Shown: positions 39,646-52,550 of the stretch, piece after piece
How the letters are laid out: every line of letters begins with the position of its first letter
How positions within the stretch are numbered: the first letter of the stretch is position 1
Source of the DNA: Paratinospora sagittata
Taxonomy: Eukaryota > Streptophyta > Magnoliopsida > Ranunculales > Menispermaceae
Direction of reading: 5' to 3'
NCBI GenBank assembly: GCA_035771175.1
Contig: CM069611.1
Span: 17,433,366 to 17,497,365 of the forward strand
Length of the DNA: 64,000 bases
Made by a program: the position numbers and the translations under genes
The notes under the pieces: model-generated
Database searches by the model: none
Seen by the model: only the letters and a program-made list of their open reading frames with translations
Told to the model about the DNA's origin: nothing

Positions 39646-40779
39646 TGTTGGCCCAGTTAGATGTCTAAGAAGGGGGATGAATTGGACAAATTGTAGGTTA
39701 TACCTTTTAATAACAAATGCAAATAAAGTAATAAAAACTAACAATAATGAACAAAGGAACACAAATGATTTATAGTGTTCGGTTCTTGCCTACCTTCACT
39801 ACCTAGTCTTCTCAATTAGGATTTTCTCAAACTTCACTAACCAATCCTTTTAACGGGTGAGGAATAAACCGTTACAGATTTCTCAACTTCTCAGGTGTGA
39901 GAACAACTGTTACACAGGGAGCTAAACCAAGCTCAAGTGACTCCCCGTCACTAGACAATAATCAATAGAGATTTGAAGTGTTGATTCCCTTACGCAGAAT
40001 CAAAGTAAATAACTTACAGAGCAAATGAACCTCAGATGAATCTATTCAGCAAATGGATAGAGTTTAAGCTCGGCTGACAATGAGGTTGTTTTTCTTACCT
40101 TCGTTGGATTTTCAGAGATTCTGAAATCACAAGCGATAAATTCAGAAAGATTTTGAATCGAAATATGTAACAATAATTCTATTCTTTTTCAAAGATAAAA
40201 ATCGACTAAGTTTCAAAGAGTTTCGAGCACAGATTTCATGTGTTGTATATTTTTGAGTAACAACTCTAAGTTGCATATATATAGAATGTGCTAGGGTTTC
40301 AATCTCCCAAAAAACTTAAAACTTTAATTTGAATTTCAACTGCAACAAATAAGTTTATTCACCGAAATGAAGTTAACAAAGACTTTGAAATTTTTTGTCA
40401 AAACAACATTTACACGTAAATAACAAAGTCTAAAAAAGTTGACAGTTCGCACAGGTGAGACAATTATTTTTTTTGACAGGTGTTTATGAGCGTCCTATAG
40501 CTCTTACACCATCTTGCAAATTTAAAGTTCAGATAACTCAACTTTTTTTTAGCGTGCCGAAGTAACAGTAGCGTCCTGAAGGAATGTCAACCCAAAAGTG
40601 AGTTGAACTCAGTCAGTTCATGGAGGGCACTATTTTACTTGAGTGTCCTACTAGAACTTGCTCCTAGACTTCCCATAAGTCTTGAGCATCCTGTAGCGAT
40701 AGGAGCGTCCTGCAGTGTAAGACTGAATTTAAGAGAATTGGCCACTGCTTGAGCGCTGATAAAAAGTTAATTATTTTTC
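39646..40779 (-). repeat. Copia H 5' LTR, inner part
   Basis: Minus-strand LTR ending CTAACTGGGCCAACA at 39,646. It carries the R-U5 hairpin TTCTCA/TGAGAA (39,880-39,903), a TATA-like TTCTATATATATGCAAC near 40,271-40,287, and AGCGTCC-type modules (40,490-40,760). It is interrupted at 40,779 by solo LTR K and resumes at 46,257. Confidence 0.75.
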
Positions 40780-41376
40780 TGTAACACCCGTACCTTAGGA
40801 TGATGTCATCATGGCCTGTAGAGTACCCATATACGTATACGTATTTGATGCTTGATGTGTGTTAGTTCAAGTGTCTTTGCATGCTTTTAAGTTGTTTAAT
40901 GTGTGCGTAAAGTTTCAGAATGATCGAAGACCCGTTCGGCTTCGAGACAAGTCGAAAACGGTGTTTTCGATCAGTGGAGCTCGCTCCATGGAGAAATAAA
41001 TTTTTGTACCGATTACATCAATGGCTTGACCTCCTAGATCCGTGGTCTGATTGAGCTAAGATTTTGGCAGATTATTCTTCTCTGATACATCTTCATTTTG
41101 ACGGTGAAGATCTTGATCGGAGTTGTCAACTGTGAGGTATAAGATTCGAAACACTGCTGCTCAGTTTTGTGGATTTTCTTACGCAGTTTTAATCAAATGG
41201 TTGGATCTTGCATTCCCATCATTGGATTGAGCTGAACGTTTGAGATGTTGAGATGTTAAATTAGTGAGTCGTTTGCAAGAAATTGATTATCTAAATGCAA
41301 GTAATTGCAGTACGAAAACTTTTTTTTTATTTAAATGTATTTTTTTAGGTGTGGGCCCAACTCGAAACTTGGCTTC

Positions 41377-41383
41377 TATAAAA
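41377..41383 (+). promoter_or_regulatory. TATA box of solo LTR K
   Basis: TATAAAA after GGCTTC, about 600 bp into the LTR. Downstream, CCTAAGGTAAGCATG at 41,495-41,509 resembles a 5' splice site in the transcribed leader. Confidence 0.6.
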
Positions 41384-42514
41384 CCCCTTTGACAAATCTT
41401 TGCTCATTTTTACACTTTGAAAAGGGGCAAAAGAGTTGGAGAAGAGGAGATGAAGGAAAACCCAGGGCTTGGAGTGTTCTTGCCCAAATTTCTCCTAAGG
41501 TAAGCATGATTTACCATTTTTCTTCCTTGAATCTCTTTAGCTTATGCATTCAAGCTTTTTCTGACCCATGTAATGGTATGAACCACGGATTTGAATGGTT
41601 CTAGACCTAGGGTTTGCTTGTTTGTGTTCCTTTAAGCTTGTAAATGGTGGAAATGGCCTTCCTTGACCTAGAACAGCATCCAAGGAGTGTTTTCCACACT
41701 CAAATCCCGAATTTGAAGGGGGTGGTGGAAGAACACATGTTGAAGTTGGACTTTTCATGTTAGATATGTGAATCTAAGTGGTGTTGGAGACCCATTAATG
41801 GTGAAACCCCCAATATCTAGCAAGAAATTGGTGGAGTTCTTTGTATTTGACCTAAGCCTAGTTTATGGACTTAGGGTTTTCCATTTGCATTGCATCTCTT
41901 CTATGTTGATTAAATGGGTAAATGTGGATGATTGATGGTTTAAAATACTGATTTTGAATGTTGAAAAACCTAGGTGTAGTGCAAATTTGGCTTAGGCCAT
42001 GAATTTGGGAATTTGCCCAAATTTGGGGCTTTTGGCCTAGACTAAGTCAATTGATTAAATTGACATAGAGATTAGTTTAATTGACCAAAATTATGATTGA
42101 ATGCTTTGTATTATGATGGTTGGATCATGGGAATCAACCTTATGCATTCTTTTTGGTTAAATGAGTTTAATTAGATGTAAAGTAGTTTAATTGAGTTACA
42201 TGGGTTAGCTCATAGGTGCAACCATTTTAGAGTCTATATTGACTATTAAGTTGGGGCCTTAAATCATGGTTAATAGGCATGTATTTGGACTGATTTTAAT
42301 CATGAATGAACATATGTATATGCAGGGTTTGTGATTGATCCAAGTGTCCCAATTAAGCCATTTCAAAGTTGAGGTGCATAGGAGTGTATTGGTGGCATCC
42401 TAGTGCCTAGTCTTGGTTGGATTTGAATTGGCTAAGTCTAGCCAATCATTTGTGAGTGTTTCTTACATTTGGATTCTATATACATGGCATTGTATTATAT
42501 AAAATGTTTTGAAT

Positions 42515-42516
<2 letters not shown>

Positions 42517-42574
<58 letters not shown>

Positions 42575-42598
42575 GTGTGTGTGTGTGTGTGTGTGTGT
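42517..42598. repeat. (AT)n-(GT)n compound microsatellite
   Basis: About 28 AT dinucleotides followed directly by 12 GT dinucleotides, inside LTR K. Likely variable in length and hard to sequence. Confidence 0.95.
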
Positions 42599-42804
42599 TA
42601 TGCATGTTTTAATGATTTAATGATTTATGAAATGAATTTGAACATAGTCTGGTTGGGTTAGCAATTGAGTTGGGTTAGCAATTGAGTTGGGTCTCTTAGT
42701 TGGAATTTTCTTTGGAAAATCTCGTAAGTCTAGAGGTGATCCCCAGTTGTGGAGCTTGCAGAGGATTTTACGGCTTGTGTATATAGGATCGCCTAGACAT
42801 GGTA

Positions 42805-45521
42805 CTTTTTGTCACAATGCCCCTGATGTAGGCTGACGTCATGACTGGCATAATGTATTATATACTGTACATACTCATATACAGTGTACAACACACTACC
42901 AGCCTCAACGGACATTCACAATAATTCCTAAAAATTTTTAGAAATTATGACAGCATCTCCCCATAAAATGGACAATTCACATTTTTTCCTGATATACCAC
43001 GAATCAAATCATATATAGTTAATTCATCAACACATCTAGCCATTCTCATTTCATTCATTTATCAAATCATATCATCTCTTCTTTCCACCATGTAATTATG
43101 TAATCATGTACAACATCATTAGCATTTCATAATCCAATATATTCACCTATCTTGTATATGCCCACACATCCCATCTAGATGATAATACATATATACAATG
43201 TGTGATATATATATATATCAAACTAACAAAAGTATAATCCATTACTCCAATGCTTACATACATCAACAAAGTAAAGATCCGGGTCACGAGTCGATCACTC
43301 TCTAACTTTCATTTTTTCCTTTTAACTCTGTACCTGAAATATTGAAGGAATGGAGTTAGAAATTACCAAGCTCAGTGAATATATCTCTTGATATGACAAT
43401 CATATACATTTAGGGAAAAATGACATTTAAAGTCATTTAAAACAATCATTAAAGACATACATCATGCAACGAATATACCATACACGTCAACAACATAGAT
43501 TTCATGATTTTTCAAGAAAACAATCCATCCTTTTCAACTAAAACCACAATCTCCCTCCTTCTCATAATGGAGCGGGTACGAACTCCTTATTATGCACCGA
43601 TAAAGGAGCCTACGCTCGGACCTCACATTACTCAATTCACAGTCATTTCAAGGATCTCAAATCCTTGTTAGGACAGGCCAACTGACAATGAGGTTACGCA
43701 TAACACTCATCCGTCTCTAATTCCTAACAAAATGACACCAACTTGCCTTTGCAAGTCTCACATGCTCCAATGCTAAAAAAAAATTATTTATGAATGCAAA
43801 TTAAAACACAATGCAACAATATATGCATAGCATATTTACATTCAAACATTTCATATATAGATATAATTCCATAAAAGAACCAAATCAAGAAAATATACTC
43901 ACAGTACAAGACTTTTCAACTTAAATACATTCACCGTCGCTTTCGAGTCCAGTTCCAATTTAAATCCAACTAACTCAACCTGTCACAACTACTCCATAAT
44001 TCAATTTCATTTATTCATATTTATTTACGTATTTAATTTCTCAACCAAATGATCTAATAATAAAGATCAACTTAAAAAATTTTATACACATTCTGTGAAT
44101 TTAGATTTCAACTCAATTTAGGACTCATAAGCATTTGAAGAAACTACTATCTCATTTATGTGGTCAATCTAGATATTTCCACAAGAAAGAACAGTGAAAA
44201 TAGATTTTCAATTCATATTTTCACTAATTCTTAGTTTTATTTTTCTACTGTAACATATATCAATTTTATTAAAAATATAGTACATTCTTAAAATTATTTT
44301 GTCCACATCGACACGTGTAAAATCAGTCATAGTACCATTCTACTACCTTTAACAGGTATTGTACTAAGGTTTTACTAAGGTTTTAGACGTTCGCGAAGGT
44401 CACGAAAGTAAATTTTACTCACAAAACCATATATTTAGTTACTAAAAATATCAAATTATATCCAAAAATCACAATCTTAGCATCGAAACGTCCGAAATTT
44501 AGTTCTCTACGATTCTATGATCTCAAATCGGAGTTTCACTGGATTCCAATTCCATTTTATTCACTGAAAATAATTACATTACTGTTCACATCACTGTTCA
44601 CTGGAAACATGGATAATTTTTACTAAAATTGTCAAATGGTCTCCAAAAATCATGAAATTAGCATCGATGGACTCACAACATTTCATTCTACCATTCTATA
44701 GCCTTAAACTGGAGTTTCATCGGGTTTTAATATGATTCGAAAGGTTTCCAATATAAACTCTAACTTCCAACAACTATAAAAATTCCAAATGAACAAATAA
44801 ACGAAATCTAACCACATATTCGGGGCTCCTACAGTCTAGGGAGTGTTTCTCAACCTTTCAAGCAAATTTTCATTCAAGTTGGATCAAAACCCCACCAATT
44901 TTGAAAACGCCGTAAAACAACTCTCATAGCAAAAATTAATCCGAGAGACCTGGTACATCTAGCTTAGATATCAATTTTACGAAGAACTAAAGTGAAAATC
45001 ACTTACCACGAGTCTTGATTTGACTCGAATCCCGTGTTTCTCCCTCCTTTTGCCTCTTCCTTCTTCTCCGTTCTTCTTTATTCTCTTTCTCTTCTTTTGT
45101 TTTTTTTTACACGTTGGAGAGTGAAAGAGATTAGAAATGAGAGATGATAAGTATATATAAAAAATGATCCTATGCACCTCATTTAACTTAATAAAGCAAC
45201 TTTCCCATCTTAATATTTAACTTTCATTCATTAATTCATTAAATCATACTACAATCCACATATTTAATTAATCAACCCCATAAATTAATCAATTTAATTC
45301 AACTTCATTTTTTTAACTTGTAAGCACCCATATAGGATGATCCCATACATATCAACTTCATTTAATAATTTTATTTATTTACTAATACCCCTTAAATCTA
45401 GCATGTATTTTCATATACGCATATATTTGCCTCTTACGTATAAAATATGTGTATTATATATCTTGATATATGCGTAATTCAACGTATGTATTTAATTAAA
45501 ACTACGGGGTGTTACACTTTT
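42805..45521 (-). mobile_element. Solo gypsy LTR L nested in K
   Basis: 42,810-45,516 (2,707 bp), minus strand TGTAACACCCCGTAGTTT...GGGCATTGTGACA, flanked by perfect CTTTT duplications (42,805-42,809 and 45,517-45,521). It is inserted opposite to K. A TATA-like run (TTTTTTATATATAC, minus) is near 45,150-45,163. K and L share TGACGTCATGA about 15-25 bp from their 3' ends and TGTAACACCC at their 5' ends, so they are related families. No genes inside. Confidence 0.88.
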
Positions 45522-46256
45522 CTTGGCGGGCTGATCCTATTTGCTACACAACCCTAGGAATCTTATTACAATACAAGTATTGTTTGGTCTGATTGGGCTG
45601 ATCTATTAGCTACACAACCCAAGTCTTTGATCGTCCTTACTCAGGAGGTGTCCAGGATTGCATTGGCATGTTTAAAAAAAGAATGATATGCATTGTCTTG
45701 GGTAATGACATGATGCATTATATTTGGCATGTATGTAATCTTGTATATCAACATGTCATTTAAATTGTCTTAATGATCTTGGCATGTTTTATGTAAATGT
45801 ACGTATATTGCAACTTGTAAAAAACATTCACTGAGCTTGTTGTAGCTTACACCTCATTCTTATCATTTCAGGTTCAGATAGGAAGGAGAAGGGAAAGGCT
45901 TAGCTGCGTTGAGCTTCCCGACTTTTGGTGATGTTGGTGTTTAGTACATTTCCTTGTATTTTGATAAATATGTACTAAAAAACACTTATTGTATATACTT
46001 AACACATAGATGGGATGTATTTATGGTTAGATATGGTTTGTATATTTTGGACTTATGGAATTTTATGGGTGTCATTTTGGAGATGTTATTATCTTAATGA
46101 ATTTGATTATGTCCATATGGTTTAATGCTTGTATGGGATTTATGTTTTGTTGGTTGTTTATATTAGGTTGAAGGGATGTCGGGTGTATCGAAAGAGGATA
46201 TACCCGGGGGTTCTGTGCTGCTCATGACGTCACTCGTCGCGGGTCGTGACATTTTC

Positions 46257-46332
46257 CATTTTGAAATTTGATGAATTAAATCAATATTTATACGCTTCAG
46301 ATTAAATCAAATGAATCAAAGATCATTTATAG
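46257..46332 (-). repeat. Copia H 5' LTR, outer part
   Basis: A short continuation of H's LTR after solo LTR K. CATTTTGAAATTTGATGAAT and AGATTAAATCAAATGAAT match the corresponding part of G's LTR at 21,755-21,840. It is cut at 46,333 by LTR B. Confidence 0.65.
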
Positions 46333-46758
46333 TGTAATACCCTAGGATTGCACCAAAAAAAAAAAAAGTTCGGGCAACCTGCCCGAACGTTCAGGTGCCA
46401 AATCCTCTATATAAGGAAGCCCCCTCCTCCCCATTTTCTCACACCAAATCACCTTCTCTTGTAATTTTTCCTCCTTTTTTCACTCATTCTGAGTTCTTGT
46501 CTGTTTGAGACTCTCTGTTCGAGACTCTCGGTGCGATACGACGAAGTTCTGTCCGGAGGAAAGCGCCAGATCTGAAAGAAGAAGTTCTTATCTGAAGGTG
46601 GGGAACGAAACATAGGTTTGCGTGTCTTATAACTTTTATTAAAGTTTACATTCATTTTTTATTATGTCTACCACTCATTTACACTGCATTATATCATATA
46701 ATGTTTATACTGTCACACTTATGCCTGTATATTTGGAATTCATGTATTATATTGTTGT
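46333..46758 (+). repeat. Truncated F-family LTR (B), plus strand
   Basis: Starts TGTAATACCCTAGG and contains one GAACGTTC (46,384-46,391), TATA box TCTATATAA (46,406-46,414), then R-U5 like F (GAGACTCTCGGTGCG, GGGGAACGAAACATAGG, TTGGAATTCATGTATT). It breaks off in TTGTAAT, a short homology shared with the start of the duplicated block at 46,755. The GAACGTTC array is not expanded here. Confidence 0.8.
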
Positions 46759-46763
46759 AATTA

Positions 46764-47208
46764 AGATGAGTGAGGAAAAATCATCCCATGGCCATGTTTG
46801 GCAATTATGGAAAAAACTAGTTGATAATTTTTATCCTTCAATTAGAACGGTATGGGACGTACGAATTTGATGGATAACTGTTATCCGCTTGATATTTTCA
46901 TCAATTGCGATGTTTGATTGAAAAACTATAAGTCACACGCGATCACTTAGAAACAACTTGACCATAACATCGGTACTAATTCACTGAATATAGTGTATTT
47001 TTACAAACAACTTTATGTAGTTTTACAAATAAACTTTGAACTCATATATATACATAGTCTTACAAAACAAATCAATTGAGATTTAACTATTTTGAAACCT
47101 ATATTCAGCGAATAGCAAAGATAAACCCTATGCCTTAAACCTAGAAGCTAGGTGAGAAACCTAATAATCTAACTAAGAAACTAAAATAACTCTTAATTGT
47201 ACCGTAGT
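46764..47208 (+). other. Gypsy A proximal leader, copy 2
   Basis: Counterpart of 6,228-6,660, non-coding, with small differences (for example a short insertion near 47,026-47,038). Gypsy A's 5' LTR and primer site are absent upstream, so this copy could not be reverse-transcribed as such. Confidence 0.6.
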
Positions 47209-48456
47209 ATGCTAGTGCAAACGCGACGCCAAGCTACCAACAACTCATTCCAGGCTTCGAGGAGTGAGCTACCTGGGGATGCAAGGTCATCCAGAATAGA
47301 GACAACGTTTACTCCGAAACCATTCACAGAAGACATGAATACACTAGGTAGAGCACCCACAGCTAATTCACCACCACCAAAGATGGGCAATGGGTCATCG
47401 GTACAACCGCTAATCAAGATGGAAAAAAATTTCTAACTGTTCGTGGACTTTAGAATGGAAGAAGCCCAAAGTCAACGTATTGAGACTCAACCATTTCACG
47501 CAAATGCAGGAAGAATAGAAGAGGATTATAAAACCAAACAAATAACAAAGTTTAAAAAATTGCAGCCGTTGACTTTTGAAGGAAAACCATATACGAAAAC
47601 TGCTCAAAAGTGGCTAGATGAAACTCAAAAAGCCTTTGAAGATATGGGGGTTCCGGATGAGAGAAAGATTCTGCTTACTGCATATCAACTGGTGGGAATT
47701 GCGCACGGTTGGTGAAAAATTATTAAGGAAGATCCGACATTGGATGTGGCTAAAATGACATGGCCAGAATTTGAAGCCGTATTTATTGAGGAATACTTTC
47801 CCAAAGCCATGAAAAGGCAGAAGCAGTTAGAATTTTCCAAGTTGTACCAAGGACAACTGACAGTGCATGAATATTCAGCAAAATTTACGAAATTGTCAGT
47901 ATTTTCTCTTCAACAGTGGCAAATGAGAGAGATAAAGCTGAAAAATTCTATAATGGACTTAAGCCGGAGTTAAGGCAAGCCTTGTCCATTTTAGAAGTAG
48001 AAAATTATAGGAAAGTTGTAAACCGAGCCATTCAGTTTGAGCAGGAGAGACAAGAATAGGATCAGAGAAGAATAAAAGGGAAATGACCTGTTACCTTCCA
48101 AGGATTTGAAAACTCAAGGAAATTCCAAAGGAAGGAACCGACGGAAAGTCAAAACGTGGCTGAATCCAAGTTTAAGCCACAAGAATTAGGTCAAGGAAAT
48201 CAAAATCAAAATCAAGTGAACCTGAGAAACAACAAGGAAGGACAAGGATTTAATCCTGGAAATGGAATCCCTAAAGGAAACCAGAAAGCAGAACGAAACC
48301 CTGGACAATAGCAGGAGATGAGAACATGTTACCAATGTGGACTAGTGGGTCACATCGCAAAACTTGTCATCAACCTCGAACAATAGTTTAAACAAATCAA
48401 TATAATGTGCCAAGGAAGCAAAATCAAGACAAATTTCCTTTATTTAATTTCAAAGT
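47209..48456 (+). pseudogene. Gypsy A gag, copy 2 (broken)
   Basis: ATG at 47,209 (MLVQTRRQATNNSFQASRS). A TAA ends the first segment near 47,434 (MEKNF then stop). The frame resumes KTKQITKFKKLQPLTFEGK, TAYQLVGIAHGW (TGA at about 47,713), WPEFEAVFIEEYFPKAMKRQK and KLYQGQLTVHEYSAKF, then shifts near 47,920. The zinc knuckle CYQCGLVGHIAKL near 48,327 is incomplete. About 50 bp before the protease is missing relative to copy 1. Confidence 0.8.
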
Positions 48457-48639
48457 TTGAGTATTGTTTCACAGGGATCCACCAATTCATTCATTACTCC
48501 TTCCATAGTACAACGGTTAGGATTAGAGGTCGAACCTTTGAATCCTAAAATGATGGTAACCACACCAGTGGGGGCAAGGGTAGAAATCACACAATTATGC
48601 TTCAAATGTGAACTTAGAATGAGTGATGGCCTTTCTTAG
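48457..48639 (+). pseudogene. Gypsy A protease remnant, copy 2
   Basis: Same as 7,965-8,147 with one residue changed (STNSF for STHSF). The catalytic D-S-G is again S-Q-G, so inactivation predates the duplication. Confidence 0.75.
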
Positions 48640-48719
48640 TGAACCCTTTAGTTCCAAACATTGAAGACTTTGATATAATCTTATGAATGGAGATGACCGA
48701 TAAAATAGAATAGAACCGA

Positions 48720-49252
48720 GGTTTGAGGTAATTAAGGAAATAAGTGAAAAGATTCAGTTAATCAAGGAAAAACTATGTATAACTCAAAGCCGACATAAAA
48801 GCTATGCGGACTGACACAGACACCCTTTGGAGTTTCAAGCAGGAGATATGGTATTCATAAAGGTACAACCCATCAAATGAGTCCATCGATTTGGAACAAA
48901 AGGGCAATTATCTCCAAGATTTATAGGCCCTTTGAAATTAAACAAAGGATTGGAGAGGTCACGTATCAATTAAATTTACCAATGGCAAGACTACATGATG
49001 TGTCCCACGTCTCTATACTGAGAAACTATTATCCTGACCCTTCTCAAGTTGTCTCTTAGACAGATGTCTAGATTGAGGAAGGGAGTAAGTACCAAGAACG
49101 ACCAATACAATTTCTGGATACAAAGACTCAGCAGAGCAGCTATTTCGCTTGTAAAAGTATTATGGAAGCATCATGGTATAGAAAAGGTCACGTGATAACT
49201 GGAAAATGAAATAAAACATAGATATCCAGAATTATTTATTAGAAACATTGAA
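48720..49252 (+). pseudogene. Gypsy A integrase C-terminal remnant, copy 2
   Basis: Counterpart of 8,230-8,760: IYRPFEIKQRIGEVTYQL and LHDVSHVSILRNYYPDPSQVV. The same large pol deletion joins it to the protease. Confidence 0.75.
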
Positions 49253-50088
49253 CATGAAACTCTGTAATTATCATGCTTATAATTATGTTTCATTTTGACG
49301 TGTGAAAATGTACATATTTCTGTTGCAATAGAAATATTTGGATAGTCATATGTTTTCTTTTGCATTGTTCAGATAAACCCGAATGAGAACATGCCATACC
49401 AATACGCTTGGAATGGAATGTACCAATTTTCTTTTTTTTCTAGATCAAGAAGGGCAACACAACAATGAAACCCCAGAACTTCCACTAGAACCGATACTAT
49501 TACAAAATTGAAACGTCAGAATTATACTCTACTTTCCCTTTTCTTAGGCCACAATCTCCTGAATTGCCTTTGTCTGAAATGTTTGCAACGCCACCTCGAA
49601 ACCCAACACCAAATGAAGGGGCCATTGACATGCAACCAACATTGCAACAACCAAGAAGAAAGCCGAGAGGTAGGATAATTTAACCAACCGAACACTTCAC
49701 CTTTAGCGGACCTCTCGATGCCTATTCCGTCACCACTCCCCCACTTTCACCAACACCATCCTTACCTTCTTAATTACGTGGTGATTTTACTCAACCATTG
49801 CTACAAGATTCGAGTCAATCAGTCAACCAACCCTATAACTATCAACCAGAACTAGACTGTGTCTCAGCTGAAAGTAGAGTATATGAAACATTGCAACCAT
49901 GGCAACCACTACCAGTCCAAGTAGAAGAAGTTATAGAAGATAATAGCTTGTTGCTTCTGCAACAAGATTTTGATGGTGAACCATCTGTGGGTAAGATATT
50001 TTTGTGAATATTATATTCAAAATTTTGCAGACAACTATAATTGTCGTGAAACAAATTTCGAGGATGAAATTCTTTAAGAAGAGAAGGC
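49253..50088 (+). other. Gypsy A 3' region, copy 2
   Basis: Counterpart of 8,761-9,595, with the same short frames (MPYQYAWNGMYQF near 49,390; a 69-codon frame at 49,798-50,007). The polypurine tract AAGAAGAGAAGG ends at 50,087. Confidence 0.5.
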
Positions 50089-51326
50089 TGTAACATTTTC
50101 AATCCAGAAAATGACAAAAAAGGGACACGATTGACATTATGAGAAAAGTCTACAAATAAAAAATGAAAAAGGACATAGTTGGTATTATTTAAAAAGAATT
50201 TTCTCGAGAAAGGATATAATTGGTATTTCTTGAAAAGAATCTTCTCGAGAACGTACTGAGCAAATGAAGAGACGATAAATAAATAAAAAGTCTAAGGGCA
50301 TTTTGAAAAAGTGCTAAAAATTTCATCTTATAAGTAGGGGGGTCATTTTCTGAATTCATTCAAACTTTTCAAAACTCTTCTTTTTTAAGATTTTCAATAT
50401 TTTCAAGAAAAGCTCAAGGAATTGTTGTTTTACTACGCATTTCAAGGTGGGGAGGAACCTATGGTTTGCACATTATAGTATTTTTATGAAAAGTTTATAT
50501 TCATACTGTGATTACGCACACGAGTTTACTTTCACCAGTGAAATTCGATTTGGATTGAAAGTTGGCCCTTTCGGAATGCTAGACGCAACTTATTTGGGGT
50601 TGGAAGCTGATCCTTACTGGATTGCTAAATGCAGCTTATTTGGGTTGGAAGTTGGCCCTTGCGGAATGCTAGACGAAACTTATTTAGGGTTGGAAGCTGA
50701 CCCTTGCTGGATTGCTAAATGCAGCTTATTTGGGTTGGAAGTTGGCCCTTGCGGAATGCTAGACGCAACTTATTTGGGTTGGAAGCTGACCCTTGCAGGA
50801 TTGTTAAATGCAGCTTATTATTTCATATTTCATAAACATATGCATATGTGTGCAATTGTTGTTGTTATATTGTGTATATTCTTGTTTGAATATTTATTTT
50901 GATGGTTTGCCTAAAGTGTGAAAATCCGCTAGGGGACCCACTGGGCATAAGCTCACCCCTTAAATTTTATTTCCAGGAACTTAGTGTCAAGAGAAAAGAA
51001 AAAGGGGATGAGGAATAGAGGAAAGAAAGGTGGGACGTAAGCAACAAAGAATGTATATTTGTGGATATACTCACATAAACCGACCGTATATGTATAAAGG
51101 TTGAAATGTGTTCGGCACTAGTGTGTGTTAATTTTTGTTATAACATGTAAAACTTATAGCATATGTGAAGATGACATTTGTGTATTATAGAAAATAAGTC
51201 ATATAATAAAATAAGGTTTGTTTTGGAAGTACAACAGTTGTAACCTGAAAATATCTCTTGTTGCTATTTATCATCAAATTCCTAATTAAAGGGATTTTAA
51301 AATGAGAGAATTTTCGGGGTGTGACA
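50089..51326 (+). repeat. Gypsy A 3' LTR, copy 2
   Basis: 1,238 bp, TGTAACATTTTC...GGGGTGTGACA with the canonical TG end retained. It contains the same 45/90-bp repeat at 50,535-50,822. The 151-codon frame at 50,447-50,902 again starts with GTG and follows the repeat. Confidence 0.85.
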
Positions 51327-52550
51327 ACTTTAGCAGCACCCTTATGCTTTACTTGTTTTAAACGTGTCAAGACGCTAACTTTTGATTAGCGCCCTCACAG
51401 CTTTAGTCATCTTTAATCGTTAAGTAAGTCTGGACGCTTACATTCTTGTAGCCCCTTTACTTCTCAGTTCAACTGAACGCTTATGGTCCATGAGCGCCCT
51501 TGAGAAACAAAACGACAAAGTTGACATTATGCGTTAGGACGCTGATTAACCAATTAGGACACTAATCCAACACTGTCACAAAGCTGACACCTGCACTTTT
51601 CAAAAGAATCTTTTCAAAACTGAGCAAAACTTTTTCAAAACTTTTTGAATCTTTTCAAAACGTTTTAATACTTTATCAGAACATTCTATTCTCATGATTT
51701 ATCAGAAGATTCAGGTGTTGTTGTCGTAGTTGCACAGACAAAATCAAATCTTTTTTGGGAAATAATGTCTTCTTTGTTTTTGAAATAACTTTGTGCGTCA
51801 AAATTACTTAACTTTAAGTTCATTATGCCACTGTTGTTTTTATATATATGCTGCCTTGGAGCAGATCAAACAACTATCAAATACAAAAACTGAAAACTTG
51901 TTTCAAAACGTTTAACAATTTTCACTTGTGCAAAAAAATTTTGGAAGTTAGTTTTCTACTTACTGTTTTGAGCTCTCAATCATATTTGAAATACTAGATT
52001 GTTCGAACTTCATTCAAATATTTTCAAAATCAATTGAAGAAGAAGAAAGCTTTTGAACTTGTTTTCAGCTGCACTTCATTATACATATCTTGTTGAATCT
52101 TTGGTAACAGAAGGTTCACTCTAAAGCTTTGTAAGTATCACTTTGATTCTAAGTAAAGGGGTCATATCTCATCTTGTACCTTGGTTTTTGTGACTGGATA
52201 GTCACTGGTTTAGAGCAAGTGTTGCTCAAGTTGTAACGGTCATTCTCACACCCGAAAGTTGAGAAAAGGTTATTCTCACGCCCGTAAATTGAGAAGGTGT
52301 AACGATTTGATCTTCACCCGTAAGAAAATCCTTAATGGAGTTTGGGCAAATCGTAACTGAGGAGGTTAGGTGGTGGATGTAGGCGAGGCCGAACCACTCT
52401 AAATCTTGTGTGCATTTTCTTTGTCACTGTTATCGAATCCATCTGCTTTACTTTATTTAATATGTTTTTATCTTTTCAAATGATTTTAAAGAAAGGCTAA
52501 AATCTATTGAGTGTCCAATTTCCCCCATCTTGGACACATCGGGGACAACA
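51327..52550 (+). repeat. Copia I 3' LTR, second part, copy 2
   Basis: Counterpart of 10,833-11,946. It keeps the about 110 bp (51,712-51,820) missing from copy 1. That segment has an inverted relative in G's LTR near 37,850-37,960 (TTATTTCAAAAACAACGAAC), so the loss is in copy 1. The hairpin string is at 52,190-52,370; the GATCTTC/GAAGATC pair of copy 1 is one base imperfect here. Confidence 0.75.

Larger units (their letters stand above)
40775..46256 (+). mobile_element. Solo gypsy LTR K with nested solo LTR L
   Basis: K runs 40,780-46,251, TGTAACACCCGTACC...CGGGTCGTGACA, flanked by perfect TTTTC duplications (40,775-40,779 and 46,252-46,256). Without nested L its own length is about 2.76 kb. 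It has TATAAAA at 41,377-41,383 on the plus strand, so it points right. An (AT)n/(GT)n microsatellite lies at 42,517-42,598. No internal genes are present, so it arose by LTR-LTR recombination or LTR-only retention. Apparent ORFs (41,335-41,758) are not supported. Confidence 0.85.

Noticed and set aside
41335..41758. Possible host exon with TATA box and splice-donor-like AAGGTAAGC
   Set aside because: The whole region lies within solo LTR K, bounded by perfect TTTTC duplications. The TATA box is best explained as the LTR promoter.
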